This document shows, piece after piece, positions 16,894 through 26,288 of a stretch of 64,000 nucleotides of DNA. The stretch lies in NCBI GenBank assembly GCA_015059905.1, contig SUZN01000005.1, positions 124,001-188,000 on the forward strand. The letters are read 5' to 3'. This stretch comes from Rikenellaceae bacterium. GTDB taxonomy: Bacteria; Bacteroidota; Bacteroidia; Bacteroidales; Rikenellaceae. The position numbers and the translations under genes are program-made. The notes under the pieces were generated by a model that ran no database searches, was not told the DNA's origin, and saw only the letters and a list, made by a program, of their open reading frames with translations. Position 1 is the first letter of the stretch, and every line of letters begins with the position of its first letter.

Positions 16894-18738
16894 TTACGTT
16901 AGCGACTGCATTTCGATAAGTTTGGCATAAATACCATTCTTTGCCATCAGTTCAGAATGCGTACCCTGCTCGGCTATGCGACCAGAGTCGATGACGATGA
17001 TGCGGTCGGCATTGTGGATGGTCGAGAGTCGATGAGCAATAACCACCGATGTGCGACCCTCGAGCAACGATGTAAGGGCATCCTGCACCAGCTTCTCGCT
17101 CTCGGTGTCGAGTGCCGAGGTAGCCTCGTCAAGGATAAGTATCTCGGGGTTACGCAGCACCGCGCGCGCAATGCTCAGGCGCTGACGCTGACCGCCCGAG
17201 AGCTTCATACCTCTATCGCCCACATTGGTGTCGTAGCCCGCCTCGGTCTGCATAATGAAGTCGTGGGCGTTGGCAACCTTCGCCGCAGCGATAATCTGCT
17301 CGTCGGTGATATCCTCGCGTCCCATAGCTATGTTGGCGCGGATGGTGTCGTTGAAGAGAATAGTATCCTGCGACACGATACCCATCTTCTCGCGCAGGCT
17401 CTCCTGTGTGTATGCCTTCAGCGGCTTGCCATCGATAAGTATCTCGCCCTCGGCAGGGTCGTAGAAGCGTGGTATAAGCTCGCTCAAGGTAGATTTACCA
17501 CCACCCGAAGGACCCACCAGCGCAACGGTCTCGCCCTTGCGGACATCGAACGACACACCGTGCAGCACCTCGCGTGAGGCGTCATAGCTGAACGATATAT
17601 TCCTAAACTCGATACCCTCCTTGAACTCCTCCAGCGCCACAGCATCCTCGCTATCCTTGACAGCGCTCTCGGCATCTGTTATGGAGAAGATACGCTCACC
17701 CGCCGCGATACCCTGATTGATGTTGGCGAACTGGTCGATGAACGAGCGCAGTGGTCGTGTGAGCTGCGAGAAGGCTGCTATATATGCCACAAAACCCGAT
17801 GCGGTCATCAGACCCTTCTGCACCAGCGAGCCACCGAACACCAGCACCACCGAGATGGCGGCGATACCCAAAAACTCGCTCATAGGCGATGCCGCCTGCT
17901 GCTTGCGCGCCATCGAAAGGAGGATGTCCGACATCACGGCGTTTATCTTGCGGAACTTCGCGCTGATATATCCAAATGCGTTGTAGCTCTTTATCGCCTT
18001 CACACCCGACAACGACTCCTCCATCACGCTCACCATCTCGCCCATACGCTCCTGACCCTGCTGTGCGGGGTGGCGCAGGCGCTTGACGATGCTGCCGATG
18101 ATGAGTGCCACAACGGGCAGGTAGAGAATTGAAAAGACGGTAAGCTGCCACGATATATTGACCATCATAATGACATAACCCAGAATGAGGAAAGGCTCGC
18201 GGAACATCACCTGCAAGGTGTTTGTGATGCAGAACTGCACCACCATCACGTCGGATGTAATCTTCGACATAATATCGCCCTTGCGCTGGTCGCTGAAGTA
18301 ACCCACGTTCATCGACATCGTGCGCTCGAACATCTCGTTACGCATACGTTGCAACGTGCGTGTACGCATCGTCTCGACGGTCATCGCGCCCAGATAGCGG
18401 AAGGCGTTGCTCAAGACATTACACAGGATAAGTATTCCCGACAGCAGCGCCAAAAGTTTGGTTGTGAGGAACTCGGTGCCGAAGATAAGGGTGTAGAGGT
18501 AGTTGATAACGCCATCCAGACACTCTGTGTTAAGCTCTACGGCAGGAAACTCATACGTCGGCGTAAAGACATACCCCTCCGAGAAGAGCGTACCGACGAT
18601 TGGAATAATCATCGTATAGGTGAATGTATTAAACAGAGCGTGCAGCACCGAGTAGAAAAAATATGGCACTGCATAGCGACTCAATGGCTTCGCAAAGCCC
18701 AGCAGTCGCATATATGTTGACATCATCGATTTCTTCAT
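16894..18738 (-). CDS. ABC exporter, MsbA-like (fused permease and ATPase)
   Basis: A 614-residue half-transporter. The N-terminal ~330 residues hold six membrane helices of the ABC exporter type. The ATPase domain has Walker A GPSGGGKST (about residue 403), Q-loop VSQDTILFND, signature LSGGQRQR, Walker B ILILDEATSALD and the switch IAHRLSTI. It should work as a homodimer moving a lipid or drug; MsbA-like lipid A transport is plausible but unproven. It is a single gene with repeats on its upstream side and a terminator shared with the nitroreductase gene. Confidence 0.9.
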   Translation of the reverse strand: MKKSMMSTYMRLLGFAKPLSRYAVPYFFYSVLHALFNTFTYTMIIPIVGTLFSEGYVFTPTYEFPAVELNTECLDGVINYLYTLIFGTEFLTTKLLALLSGILILCNVLSNAFRYLGAMTVETMRTRTLQRMRNEMFERTMSMNVGYFSDQRKGDIMSKITSDVMVVQFCITNTLQVMFREPFLILGYVIMMVNISWQLTVFSILYLPVVALIIGSIVKRLRHPAQQGQERMGEMVSVMEESLSGVKAIKSYNAFGYISAKFRKINAVMSDILLSMARKQQAASPMSEFLGIAAISVVLVFGGSLVQKGLMTASGFVAYIAAFSQLTRPLRSFIDQFANINQGIAAGERIFSITDAESAVKDSEDAVALEEFKEGIEFRNISFSYDASREVLHGVSFDVRKGETVALVGPSGGGKSTLSELIPRFYDPAEGEILIDGKPLKAYTQESLREKMGIVSQDTILFNDTIRANIAMGREDITDEQIIAAAKVANAHDFIMQTEAGYDTNVGDRGMKLSGGQRQRLSIARAVLRNPEILILDEATSALDTESEKLVQDALTSLLEGRTSVVIAHRLSTIHNADRIIVIDSGRIAEQGTHSELMAKNGIYAKLIEMQSLT

Positions 18739-18786
18739 TGTTTTTCGATATATGAGTTTTAACTCTTTTTTTCAAGCTTTAGCTTG

Positions 18787-18840
18787 TATCTTCGGCGGCG
18801 TAGCGCGTTTCACGCGCCACCCCCGCCGCCGCCGAAGATA
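18787..18840. repeat. TATCTTCGGCGGCG palindromic repeat
   Basis: Perfect 14-bp arms TATCTTCGGCGGCG/CGCCGCCGAAGATA around a GC-rich loop. A related, longer and AT-richer copy in the opposite orientation lies at 49884-49977. Confidence 0.7.
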
Positions 18841-18860
18841 ATTTTTTCTTTAATCTATTT

Positions 18861-18993
18861 TCAAAACCCAATTTTGAATTTTACCCCACCACAAGGGTGG
18901 TGTTTCCTCCTTGCGGCTCGGCATAGTGTGCAAGCACCCTCTGCTCTCGCTCCGCTACGTCGGTTGAATTTTGAATTCTTAATTTTGAATTTT
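18861..18993. repeat. Heptamer arrays flanking a CACTATGCC-family repeat
   Basis: TTTTGAA-type arrays at 18861-18881 and 18965-18993 enclose a ~65-bp sequence (18895-18960) with GGCTCGGCATAGTG and CCTCTGCTCTCGC. The latter reappears in inverted form at 50060-50135. The gap holds no gene. Confidence 0.65.
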
Positions 18994-20023
18994 ACAACAA
19001 CCCCTCCTTGGCAAACTCATCCACCGCGCGTTCAAAGTGCGCGATGGTCTCCGCCATCGAGACGAACGACTTGCCGCCTGCGGCATTCTTATGACCGCCG
19101 CCGTTGAAGTAACGGCTGGCAAAGAGGTTCACATCCACCTCGCCGCGCGAACGCAACGACACACGGATAAACTCCTTATGCTCGATGAAGATTGCCGACA
19201 TACGCATCTTCTTTATCGTCAGCGGATAGTTCACAAAGCCCTCGCTGTCGCCCTGCTGGAACCAGAAGCGGCGCATCTCCTCCTCGGTAAGCGACATATG
19301 CGCCACCGTACCCTTACGCAGTGTTCGCATCTTGCGGTTGATGGTGTAGCCAAACAGACGCGCACGACCCTCGGTGAAGGAGTTATATACGTTATTGTAA
19401 ATCTGTGGAATGTTGATACCCGTTGCACACAACACCGCCAGCGACTGATACAGGTCGGGCGTGAGTGTCGAGAACGAGAAGTTACCCGTGTCGGTCATCA
19501 TACCCACATACAACACCTCCGCCTGACGTGCTGTGACCGACTCGGCACCCCACAACGCCTCCACAACCTTGTAAATCAGATAAGATGTACTCGATGCCTC
19601 AGGGTGCGAGAACATCACATCGAACTCCTGCGGTGGGTTGAGGTGGTGGTCGATAAGCACACGCTTTGCTGTGGTGTTGGTAGCTATCAGCTCGCTCAAT
19701 GGCGCATCCAGACGCTGCAACGAGTGGAAGTCAAGGCAGAAGATAAGCTCCGCCTCCCTGACCGCCTTCGCGGCGCGCTGCTGCTTGTCGTCCTTGAAAA
19801 TCACCATCTCCTCCACGCCTGTCATCCACTCCAGATAGTATGGGAAGCGGTTAGGCACGATGCAGGTGACGCTATGACCCTTTGCGCGCAGAGCCTCTGC
19901 CCACGCCAGCGATGAGCCAATGGCATCGCCATCGGGGTTGGTGTGTGATAAAACGACAACATTGCGAGGCCCGCACTCAACGAGCCCTCGCAATGCCAAA
20001 ATATTTTCTTGCGATATATTCAT
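18992..20023 (-). CDS. nrnA: DHH-family bifunctional oligoribonuclease/PAP phosphatase (NrnA-like)
   Basis: A 343-residue DHH-DHHA1 protein. The metal motifs are in order: HTNPDGDAIGSSLA, FCLDFHSL, LIDHHLNP and MTDTGNFSFS. The DHHA1 glycine motif GGGHKNAAGG lies near the C-terminus. NrnA degrades nanoRNAs and dephosphorylates 3'-phosphoadenosine 5'-phosphate; related proteins act on cyclic dinucleotide products, so the exact substrate is a family inference. It lies 17 bp downstream of the S41 protease, probably in one transcript. Confidence 0.9.
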   Translation of the reverse strand: MNISQENILALRGLVECGPRNVVVLSHTNPDGDAIGSSLAWAEALRAKGHSVTCIVPNRFPYYLEWMTGVEEMVIFKDDKQQRAAKAVREAELIFCLDFHSLQRLDAPLSELIATNTTAKRVLIDHHLNPPQEFDVMFSHPEASSTSYLIYKVVEALWGAESVTARQAEVLYVGMMTDTGNFSFSTLTPDLYQSLAVLCATGINIPQIYNNVYNSFTEGRARLFGYTINRKMRTLRKGTVAHMSLTEEEMRRFWFQQGDSEGFVNYPLTIKKMRMSAIFIEHKEFIRVSLRSRGEVDVNLFASRYFNGGGHKNAAGGKSFVSMAETIAHFERAVDEFAKEGLL

Positions 20024-20040
20024 ATCGTATGATTTAGGTT

Positions 20041-22026
20041 CTACTCCATCTGCATCTCGCTCAATACGCGGCGGTTCTCCTCGGTGAGAATCATACCCGC
20101 CTGCTCATGCTCTACCTTCACATCAGCCTTCTTGAGCTGGCGCGCAGCTGCGCGTGTCATAGGCTTCACGCTGCCTGGCAGGGTAAACTTGCGAGCCGAG
20201 ATTGATGAGCCGAGGTCGTCGATGATTGGGTTACCATCCTCGTCGAGGAATACTGTACCGCCAATTGTACGAGCCACAGCCTCTGAAACAGCCACATCGT
20301 AGAGGTACTCGCCCCATGCCTGACCCATATCAGGAATTGGGAAGATTGAGAGAGCGTAGTACATCCAGCTATCCTGTGCAAAGTGCTCTGGCAGGGTTGT
20401 GAAATCTACGTTTGGCACGATACCGTCGGCATAGTCCACATCGTAGTCGTCGTAGAGAGCCATAAATGTGATAGGCGCAAACTCGTAGGTGTAAGAGCCG
20501 TAGTTGCGTGACATAACGTCCATACCGCAGTTCTTACCATTTGTTGTCTGACCGATGGTGTAAGCCTCCACGCCCTGTGAGCGCAAGCCCATAACCAGCA
20601 TCTCGCTGGCAGAAGCGGTGCTTGATGTAGTGATTACATATACCTTCTCAAGACCCAGGTTTGGAAGCTCGACAACCTCATTGCCAATCTTAACCTCATT
20701 GACAATAGGCACCTTGGTGCTACCCAGGATGTTTGACTTGTGACGCTCCAGCGTAACGAGGTTCTTGCCCACCTTGTCAGCCGACATCAGCATACTGCCG
20801 AAGTATGAAGCCGAGAATACCGAGCCACCGCCATTTGTACGCAGGTCGATGATAATATCTGTTGCGCCCATAGCCTTCAGACCCTTGATAGAGTTGATAA
20901 GCTCCATATCGAAAGCTGCATCAAACGAGAGGTAAACGATATAACCAATCTTCTTGTCGCCAAAGACAAAGCCCGACTCCTTGTTCTCCTCCAGCAAGCC
21001 GCAGTAAGCCACAGGGTTCTCGTAGTATGGACCCTTATTCATCGTGAGGGTATTCTCCGACCAGCCCTGCTCCGAGTCATCAGGCTGCATAACGGTGAAG
21101 GTCACACTGTTATAACCCGAATAGACGATATTTATCCACGCGTTGCTGTAGTTAGCCGAAGTAAAGACTTCACCGTTAGCCGATGTGATGATATCGCCAC
21201 GCTGCAAGCCTGCCGCCTCGGCTGGAGAACCTGGATAGACGTGCTCAACAGCAAAACCGTAGTTTGGCATTGCGCCTTCACCAATCTGCCATACGATAGA
21301 GCAGAGCAAAATACCCAGACCGTTAATCTGCGAAGCGCGTGTATCTGCCTTGGTTGTTGTGTAACGCTGGATGTTTGAGTAGAGCTTGCGCTTGCCCTGA
21401 TAGTCGATGTAGCCATCATCCATATTGGTCTTCATACTCAACAGCGCCTTTGAGAGGAACTCGTTGTAAGCCAGCTCGTAGTTAATCTCGCCAGCGTCAG
21501 CCTTCTCGTTGTACTCGTCCAGCCAATAATACTCCTTGCTCAAGCGCTCGTCAATCCACTTCACAACAGGGTCGGAGATTGTGACCACACTCTGTGACAG
21601 AGTAGCGAACTTAACACGCTCCTTACCCTTCACTGTGATGTATGCCGTAGCCGTACGCATCACATCCGCAGTGTTGCCTGCCACGTTGAACTTCACCACG
21701 CGGCTCTGTCCTGCTGTGCCTGTGCCGTTCAACGCCACGGTAAACCACTCGCAGCCGTCGGTGTCAATCTCATACTCACCATCTACGCTGAAGGTAACCG
21801 ATACACTCTGCTTTGCGCCCGAGCACGAAAGCTCTGCCGCGCCATCGGCATCAGTAGATATGGTGGATGCAATTGTCCAGCCCTTACCCGAAACCTTTGT
21901 TTCCTCGGTATTATCCTTTGAGCAGCTGTTCATCGCAGGAACAGTAGCCAGCAATGCAACTACAACGGCAACCTTTGCCATTGCAGATATTGCCCTGTCA
22001 AACAGGGTTGTAGTAAACTTTCTCAT
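20041..22026 (-). CDS. S41-family C-terminal processing peptidase lipoprotein
   Basis: A 661-residue secreted protein. The signal ends VPAMNSCS (Cys35 as lipid site). Residues about 45-150 form a BACON-like beta domain (CEWFTVALNG, VKFATLSQS). The S41 helical segment follows (WIDERLSKEYYWLDEY), then a PDZ domain (VEHVYPGSPAEAAGLQRGDI). The tail-specific protease core has DLRTNGGGS, the nucleophile in STASASEML and the Lys in GQTTNGKNCG, giving a Ser-Lys dyad. It probably trims proteins at the cell surface or periplasm. On the minus strand a TACATTTG -7 element at 22059-22066 is a candidate promoter. nrnA follows in the same transcript. Confidence 0.9.
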   Translation of the reverse strand: MRKFTTTLFDRAISAMAKVAVVVALLATVPAMNSCSKDNTEETKVSGKGWTIASTISTDADGAAELSCSGAKQSVSVTFSVDGEYEIDTDGCEWFTVALNGTGTAGQSRVVKFNVAGNTADVMRTATAYITVKGKERVKFATLSQSVVTISDPVVKWIDERLSKEYYWLDEYNEKADAGEINYELAYNEFLSKALLSMKTNMDDGYIDYQGKRKLYSNIQRYTTTKADTRASQINGLGILLCSIVWQIGEGAMPNYGFAVEHVYPGSPAEAAGLQRGDIITSANGEVFTSANYSNAWINIVYSGYNSVTFTVMQPDDSEQGWSENTLTMNKGPYYENPVAYCGLLEENKESGFVFGDKKIGYIVYLSFDAAFDMELINSIKGLKAMGATDIIIDLRTNGGGSVFSASYFGSMLMSADKVGKNLVTLERHKSNILGSTKVPIVNEVKIGNEVVELPNLGLEKVYVITTSSTASASEMLVMGLRSQGVEAYTIGQTTNGKNCGMDVMSRNYGSYTYEFAPITFMALYDDYDVDYADGIVPNVDFTTLPEHFAQDSWMYYALSIFPIPDMGQAWGEYLYDVAVSEAVARTIGGTVFLDEDGNPIIDDLGSSISARKFTLPGSVKPMTRAAARQLKKADVKVEHEQAGMILTEENRRVLSEMQME

Positions 22027-22077
22027 CTTATTTTTTGGTAAAATTTATTTCTAACTTACAAATGTAGTTATTTTTCT

Positions 22078-22725
22078 TTATTTCTGCGCCTTTTCGCGCA
22101 AAAACTGACCACAAAACGCCTGTATTCCACATTTTTCGCACTTCGGAGCACGCGCCGTACAGACATAACGACCGTGCAGGATAAGCCAATGATGCGCCAC
22201 AGGCAAAAGGTGTGAGGGGATATGTTTTTCGAGCTGCAATTCGGTCTGCAACGGGGTCTTTGCGCCGCGCGTCAAGCCGATACGTGCCGCCACCCTAAAG
22301 ACGTGAGTATCAACGGGCATAACCTCCTTCTGCCACACCACAGCACCCACCACATTGGCGGTCTTGCGCCCCACACCAGGCAATCGTTGCAGCTGCTTCA
22401 AGTCGCTCGGCACCTCGCCGCCGAACTCCTCCACCAGCATACGCGCCATACCTGCCAGGTGACGCGCCTTGTTATTTGGGTAAGAGATGCTGCGGATGTA
22501 CGGAAAAATATCCTCCGCCGTAGCCTGCGCCATCTTCTCAGCCGTAGGAAATGCCTCAAACAGGGCGGGCGTGGTCATATTCACACGCTTGTCGGTACAC
22601 TGCGCCGAGAGTATCACCGCCACCAGCAGCTCAAAGGGCGAGCTGAAGTTAAGCTCGCTCTCCGCCACAGGCATCGCCTGCTGAAAATAGGCAATCACGC
22701 CGTCGTATCTTTGCTTAATCGTCAT
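22078..22725 (-). CDS. nth: Endonuclease III (DNA glycosylase/AP lyase)
   Basis: A 215-residue HhH-GPD enzyme that removes oxidised pyrimidines and cuts abasic sites. The hairpin-helix-hairpin with catalytic Lys reads RLPGVGRKTANVVG, and the catalytic Asp is in VDTHVFRVA. The [4Fe-4S] cluster ligands C-x6-C-x2-C-x5-C are at the C-terminus (CTARAPKCEKCGIQAFC). The length is normal. The frameshifted glycosyltransferase and the helicase lie upstream on the same strand. Confidence 0.96.
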   Translation of the reverse strand: MTIKQRYDGVIAYFQQAMPVAESELNFSSPFELLVAVILSAQCTDKRVNMTTPALFEAFPTAEKMAQATAEDIFPYIRSISYPNNKARHLAGMARMLVEEFGGEVPSDLKQLQRLPGVGRKTANVVGAVVWQKEVMPVDTHVFRVAARIGLTRGAKTPLQTELQLEKHIPSHLLPVAHHWLILHGRYVCTARAPKCEKCGIQAFCGQFLREKAQK

Positions 22726-22739
22726 ACGCTGTAAAATTC

Positions 22740-22952
22740 TTAATTTTTAATCAACCACCGCATCCATCGTTTCGCCAGCAATCCATAACCAGCTATATTA
22801 AAGAGCAACCTCGGCGTGCGGCAAACATCTCGCCACCAACGAGTTATATATTCGCGTGTGGAGCCATCGCGCGAGAGCACCCACAGCGCCACCTCCATAC
22901 GTTTGCGCTCCAGCCGCGCCACACAGCGCCCCGTGCCGACCGCCCTATCCAT
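22740..22952 (-). pseudogene. Out-of-frame C-terminal part of the glycosyltransferase
   Basis: This 70-codon frame (RLERKRMEVALWVLSRDG...AGYGLLAKRWMRWLIKN) continues the glycosyltransferase in another frame. It looks like genuine protein, with an amphipathic helix and a basic end, whereas the tail of the overlapping upstream frame is Trp/Arg/Gly-rich noise. Adding one base to the C4 run at 22929-22932 (plus strand) would fuse both into about 307 residues. Confidence 0.5.
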
Positions 22953-23662
22953 ATCGAGATATCCATCAGCGAGTCGCAGAAGGCTATGCGCTTAAGGTAG
23001 TTCTGACTCTGGCTCTGGCTCTCCTTGAGCAGTCGGTGCGCCGCCGTCACTCGCTCCAGCGCCACCACCTTCGCCCGCGCCGCCACCCACAGCCACATCG
23101 GCTGGTCGTCGGTGAGCCACTCGGGATGTTGCTCGGGGCATACCTCGCGGTAGTATTGCAGCACCAGGTCGCGCCGCGCCAGCGCAGTCACATTATCCAC
23201 CGTATTTTCAAATAACAGGCGCTCAAAATCGCAGTGCATCTCGCCACGCGGATATTGCCACTCCTCTCCCACGCCCTCATAGAAACGTATTGAGCGTGAG
23301 TAACATAACCCCACCTCGGCATCGCGCTCCAGCTCTGCCACCTGACGCTCCAGCTTCTCACAATCGACCCAATAGTCGTCACCGTCACAGATGGCTATGT
23401 ACTTGCCGCGCGCAGCCTCTATCGTGCGGCGGTAATTCGCCCTCATACCCATATTCTGCGCCGCCTCCAACAGCCTCACGCGGTCGGGGTGCTGCCCAGC
23501 AAGTCGGCGCACAATCTCCACCGTCGCATCCGCGCTGCAATCATCACCCACGATGACCTCCACCCCGAACGATGTGCGCTGCGCGAGGATACTCTCCACC
23601 GCCTGCTCCACCCACGCGGCGTGATTATAAGTCGTTATGCATACGGAAACAAGTGGTTTCAT
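22844..23662 (-). CDS. Family 2 glycosyltransferase, probably frameshifted near its end
   Basis: The open frame gives 272 residues. The GT-A fold is clear: VSVCITTYNHAAWVEQAVES at the start, VGDDCSADATVEIVRRL and the metal-binding ICDGDDYWVD near residue 95. These enzymes transfer a sugar from a nucleotide donor in envelope polysaccharide or LPS synthesis; the substrate is unknown. From about residue 240 the frame turns into low-quality sequence (RGAVWRGWSANVWRWRCGC), while a neighbouring frame carries a sensible C-terminus. It lies downstream of uvrD across a tandem-repeat spacer. The catalytic domain is complete, so activity is possible even if truncated. Confidence 0.75.
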   Translation of the reverse strand: MKPLVSVCITTYNHAAWVEQAVESILAQRTSFGVEVIVGDDCSADATVEIVRRLAGQHPDRVRLLEAAQNMGMRANYRRTIEAARGKYIAICDGDDYWVDCEKLERQVAELERDAEVGLCYSRSIRFYEGVGEEWQYPRGEMHCDFERLLFENTVDNVTALARRDLVLQYYREVCPEQHPEWLTDDQPMWLWVAARAKVVALERVTAAHRLLKESQSQSQNYLKRIAFCDSLMDISIWIGRSARGAVWRGWSANVWRWRCGCSRAMAPHANI

Positions 23663-23663
23663 C

Positions 23664-23748
23664 TCTCCTCTTTTATCTTTGCTCTTTTATCTTTCCTCTT
23701 TTATCTTTCCTCTTTTATCTTTCCTCTTTTATCTTTCCTCTTTTTTTA
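23664..23748. repeat. Tandem CTCTTTTATCTTTC 14-mer array
   Basis: About six units of the 14-mer CTCTTTTATCTTTC (twice a 7-mer) lie between the uvrD stop and the glycosyltransferase start. They belong to the CTTTCAT heptamer family found in other gaps. Confidence 0.85.
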
Positions 23749-26250
23749 TATTTTCTTCAGCTTTGCGAACTTCGCCAGCAGGGTCTTTTCGCCCGATGGG
23801 AAGCGCACCACAATCTTATGGTCGGTCGCCATCGCCTCGATGCGTACCACCTCGCCCGCGCCAAAGGTAGGATGCTCCACCCTCTCGCCCACAGCATAGG
23901 CACACGCCCCAAGTGCCGCGCCACCAGCAGGAGCACTCTCCACACGTCGCAACCCCTCGGTTGAACGTGGCTTCGCAATAGGCGCAACCAACTTTGGGTC
24001 AGGCTTTTGCACGCCTGCACGCTGCACGCCCGCACGCTCCGCCTCGCGTTTTTGCTGAAAACGGTAATCAAACTGCTGACGTAATTTCTCAATGGCGGTA
24101 CTGCCACCTCGGCGCTCCTCGCCACGCGACCCATACCCACCGTGTGAGCCATAGGTTGTCGTGCGCCCCGTGCCTCGGCTGAAGTTACCCATACGCCCCA
24201 CAAAGTCGTCATCATCATCCGCCCCGCGCTGTGGTCTGACATCTAACGACTCGTCACACTCCACATAGCGGCTGTCAATCTCCTTGAGGAAGCGGCTCGG
24301 CGAGGAGAACTCCATATTTCCCCACTTGAATCGCATCTCGCAGTAGGACAACGTAGCCTCGCACTTGGCGCGCGTCAGGGCAACGTAAAACAGTCGGCGC
24401 TCCTCCTCCACGCCATCGGGCGACTCCATAGCGCGCTGCGAGGGGAAGAGGTTTTCCTCGCATCCGATGATATATACATACTTGTACTCCAAGCCTTTGG
24501 ACGAGTGTACGGTCATCAGCGTAACCTTCTCATCACTCGCCTCCTCCTCGTTATCCATATCTGTGAGAAGCATAATATTCTGCATCCACTCCTCCACCGT
24601 TGGCTGCTCCGACTCCTCACGCTCGCCGTTGCGTATCTCCGCCTCGCGCTGCTCCTTGAAGAGCTGCATCGTGTTGAGCAACTCCTCGATGTTGTCTATT
24701 GCGCTCTGCGCCTCGGGCGTGTTCTCCTGACGATACTGCGCCAGGATGCCTGTGCGTGATGCCACCTCCAGACCAAAGTCATAGAGCGACTTCGCACTGC
24801 GCTCGGTCTGCAACGCACGCACCAGATTGACAAACTCCGTCACCTTGCGTGCAATGGTCTTTTGCATTGGGTCGCCCAGCGTCTGCGCCTCCTCTACCAG
24901 CGCATCCACCGCCTCCCACATCGAGCCGCCACGCTGCTCCGCCAGCTGACCTATGCGCTGCTGCGTGGTGTCGCCAATGCCTCGCGCGGGGTAGTTTATC
25001 ACACGCTTGAAAGCCTCGTCGTCCTTGGGATTTATCACCAGACGCATATACGCCAACATATCCTTAATCTCCTTGTGGTCGTAGAACGAGCTGCCCTTGT
25101 ATATGCGGTATGGGATGCCTCGGCGGCGCAACGCCTGCTCCATTATTGCCGACTGGCTGTTGGTGCGGTACAACACCACCACCTCGTTCCACCCATCGCC
25201 CGTCTCGCGCATACGCTCACGCAGGGCTGTGGCTATCATCTCGCCCTCCTCACGGTCTGACGAGCTACGCATAATGCGTATCTTCTCGCCACCCTCGCCT
25301 TCGGAGTAGCACTTCTTCTCCATACGGCGCGAGTTGTGCTCGATGACCGAGTTGGCGGCATTCACGATGGTCTTTGTCGAGCGATAGTTCTGCTCGAGCT
25401 TGAATGTCTGTGCCGAGGGGTAGTCGTTGCGGAACGAGAGGATGTTCTCAATCTTCGCACCGCGAAACGAGTATATGCTCTGCGCATCATCTCCCACCAC
25501 GCATACCCTGCCGTGATACATCGACAGGCGGCGTATGATTATGTATTGGGCATAGTTGGTATCCTGATACTCATCCACCAGGATGTACTGAAACTGCTCC
25601 TGATAACGGCGCAGCACCTCGGGCTGGTCGCGCAGCAGTATGTTGGTCTGCAACAGCAGGTCGTCGAAGTCCATCGCTCCGTTCTGCTTGCAGCGGCGGC
25701 AATACTCGGCATATACCTCGCCAAACTGCGGCATCTGCATCTGCCTGTCCTCGGCGGCAAAGCTGGTGTTCGCCACATAGGCACCAGGGGTTATGAGGGC
25801 ATTCTTGGCATAGGATATGCGCGAGAGCACACGCGCAGGCTTGTACTTGTCATCCGCCAGGTTCATATCCTTGCAGATGGTCTTTATCAGGTTCTTGCAG
25901 TCGTTAGGCTCGTAGATGGTGAAGGTCTGTGGATAGCCTATAAGCTCGGCATTCTCACGCAGTATGCGCGAAAAGACCGAGTGAAAAGTACCCATACGAA
26001 TATAACGCGATGCCGAGCCCTCGACCATCTGCTCGATTCGCTCACGCATCTGACGCGCCGCCTTGTTTGTAAAGGTCAGAGCGAGTATGTTCCAGGGTCT
26101 TACGCCCTGCTCCAGCATATATGCGATGCGCGATGTCAGCACACGCGTCTTACCCGACCCCGCCCCCGCGATGATAAGCGACGGCACATCATAATTCACC
26201 ACCGCCTCGCGCTGCGCAGGATTCAATCCTTGTAATATCTTCGATTCCAT
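23746..26250 (-). CDS. UvrD/PcrA-type DNA helicase
   Basis: A superfamily 1A helicase of about 834 residues that unwinds DNA 3'-5' in repair and clears stalled replication or transcription complexes. The motifs are in order: LNPAQREAV (Q motif), IIAGAGSGKTRVL (Walker A), TFTNKAARQMRERI, VDEYQDTN (Walker B), DDAQSIYSFRGA, LEQNYRST, VTLMTVHSSKGLEY and FYVALTRAK. The C-terminus has a Tudor-like ending (VGERVEHPTFGAGEVV), as in PcrA/UvrD proteins that bind RNA polymerase. The start is taken as MESKILQGLNPAQ at 26250; a longer frame to 26268 would run through the promoter -7 box. Confidence 0.93.
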   Translation of the reverse strand: MESKILQGLNPAQREAVVNYDVPSLIIAGAGSGKTRVLTSRIAYMLEQGVRPWNILALTFTNKAARQMRERIEQMVEGSASRYIRMGTFHSVFSRILRENAELIGYPQTFTIYEPNDCKNLIKTICKDMNLADDKYKPARVLSRISYAKNALITPGAYVANTSFAAEDRQMQMPQFGEVYAEYCRRCKQNGAMDFDDLLLQTNILLRDQPEVLRRYQEQFQYILVDEYQDTNYAQYIIIRRLSMYHGRVCVVGDDAQSIYSFRGAKIENILSFRNDYPSAQTFKLEQNYRSTKTIVNAANSVIEHNSRRMEKKCYSEGEGGEKIRIMRSSSDREEGEMIATALRERMRETGDGWNEVVVLYRTNSQSAIMEQALRRRGIPYRIYKGSSFYDHKEIKDMLAYMRLVINPKDDEAFKRVINYPARGIGDTTQQRIGQLAEQRGGSMWEAVDALVEEAQTLGDPMQKTIARKVTEFVNLVRALQTERSAKSLYDFGLEVASRTGILAQYRQENTPEAQSAIDNIEELLNTMQLFKEQREAEIRNGEREESEQPTVEEWMQNIMLLTDMDNEEEASDEKVTLMTVHSSKGLEYKYVYIIGCEENLFPSQRAMESPDGVEEERRLFYVALTRAKCEATLSYCEMRFKWGNMEFSSPSRFLKEIDSRYVECDESLDVRPQRGADDDDDFVGRMGNFSRGTGRTTTYGSHGGYGSRGEERRGGSTAIEKLRQQFDYRFQQKREAERAGVQRAGVQKPDPKLVAPIAKPRSTEGLRRVESAPAGGAALGACAYAVGERVEHPTFGAGEVVRIEAMATDHKIVVRFPSGEKTLLAKFAKLKKI

Positions 26251-26255
26251 AACGA

Positions 26256-26288
26256 CAAAGATAGGCATTATTTAATTCAAAATTCAAA
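26256..26288 (-). promoter_or_regulatory. uvrD promoter using a heptamer -33
   Basis: On the minus strand, TTTG from the TTTTGAA array (26285-26288) lies 21 bp from TATCTTTG (26256-26263). The -7 box ends only 5 bp before the ATG at 26250, so the transcript should be almost leaderless. Confidence 0.55.

Noticed and set aside
23664..23748. Possible CRISPR array (regularly repeated 14-mers)
   Set aside because: Units are directly adjacent with no unique spacers, and no cas genes are nearby; it is a simple tandem repeat.
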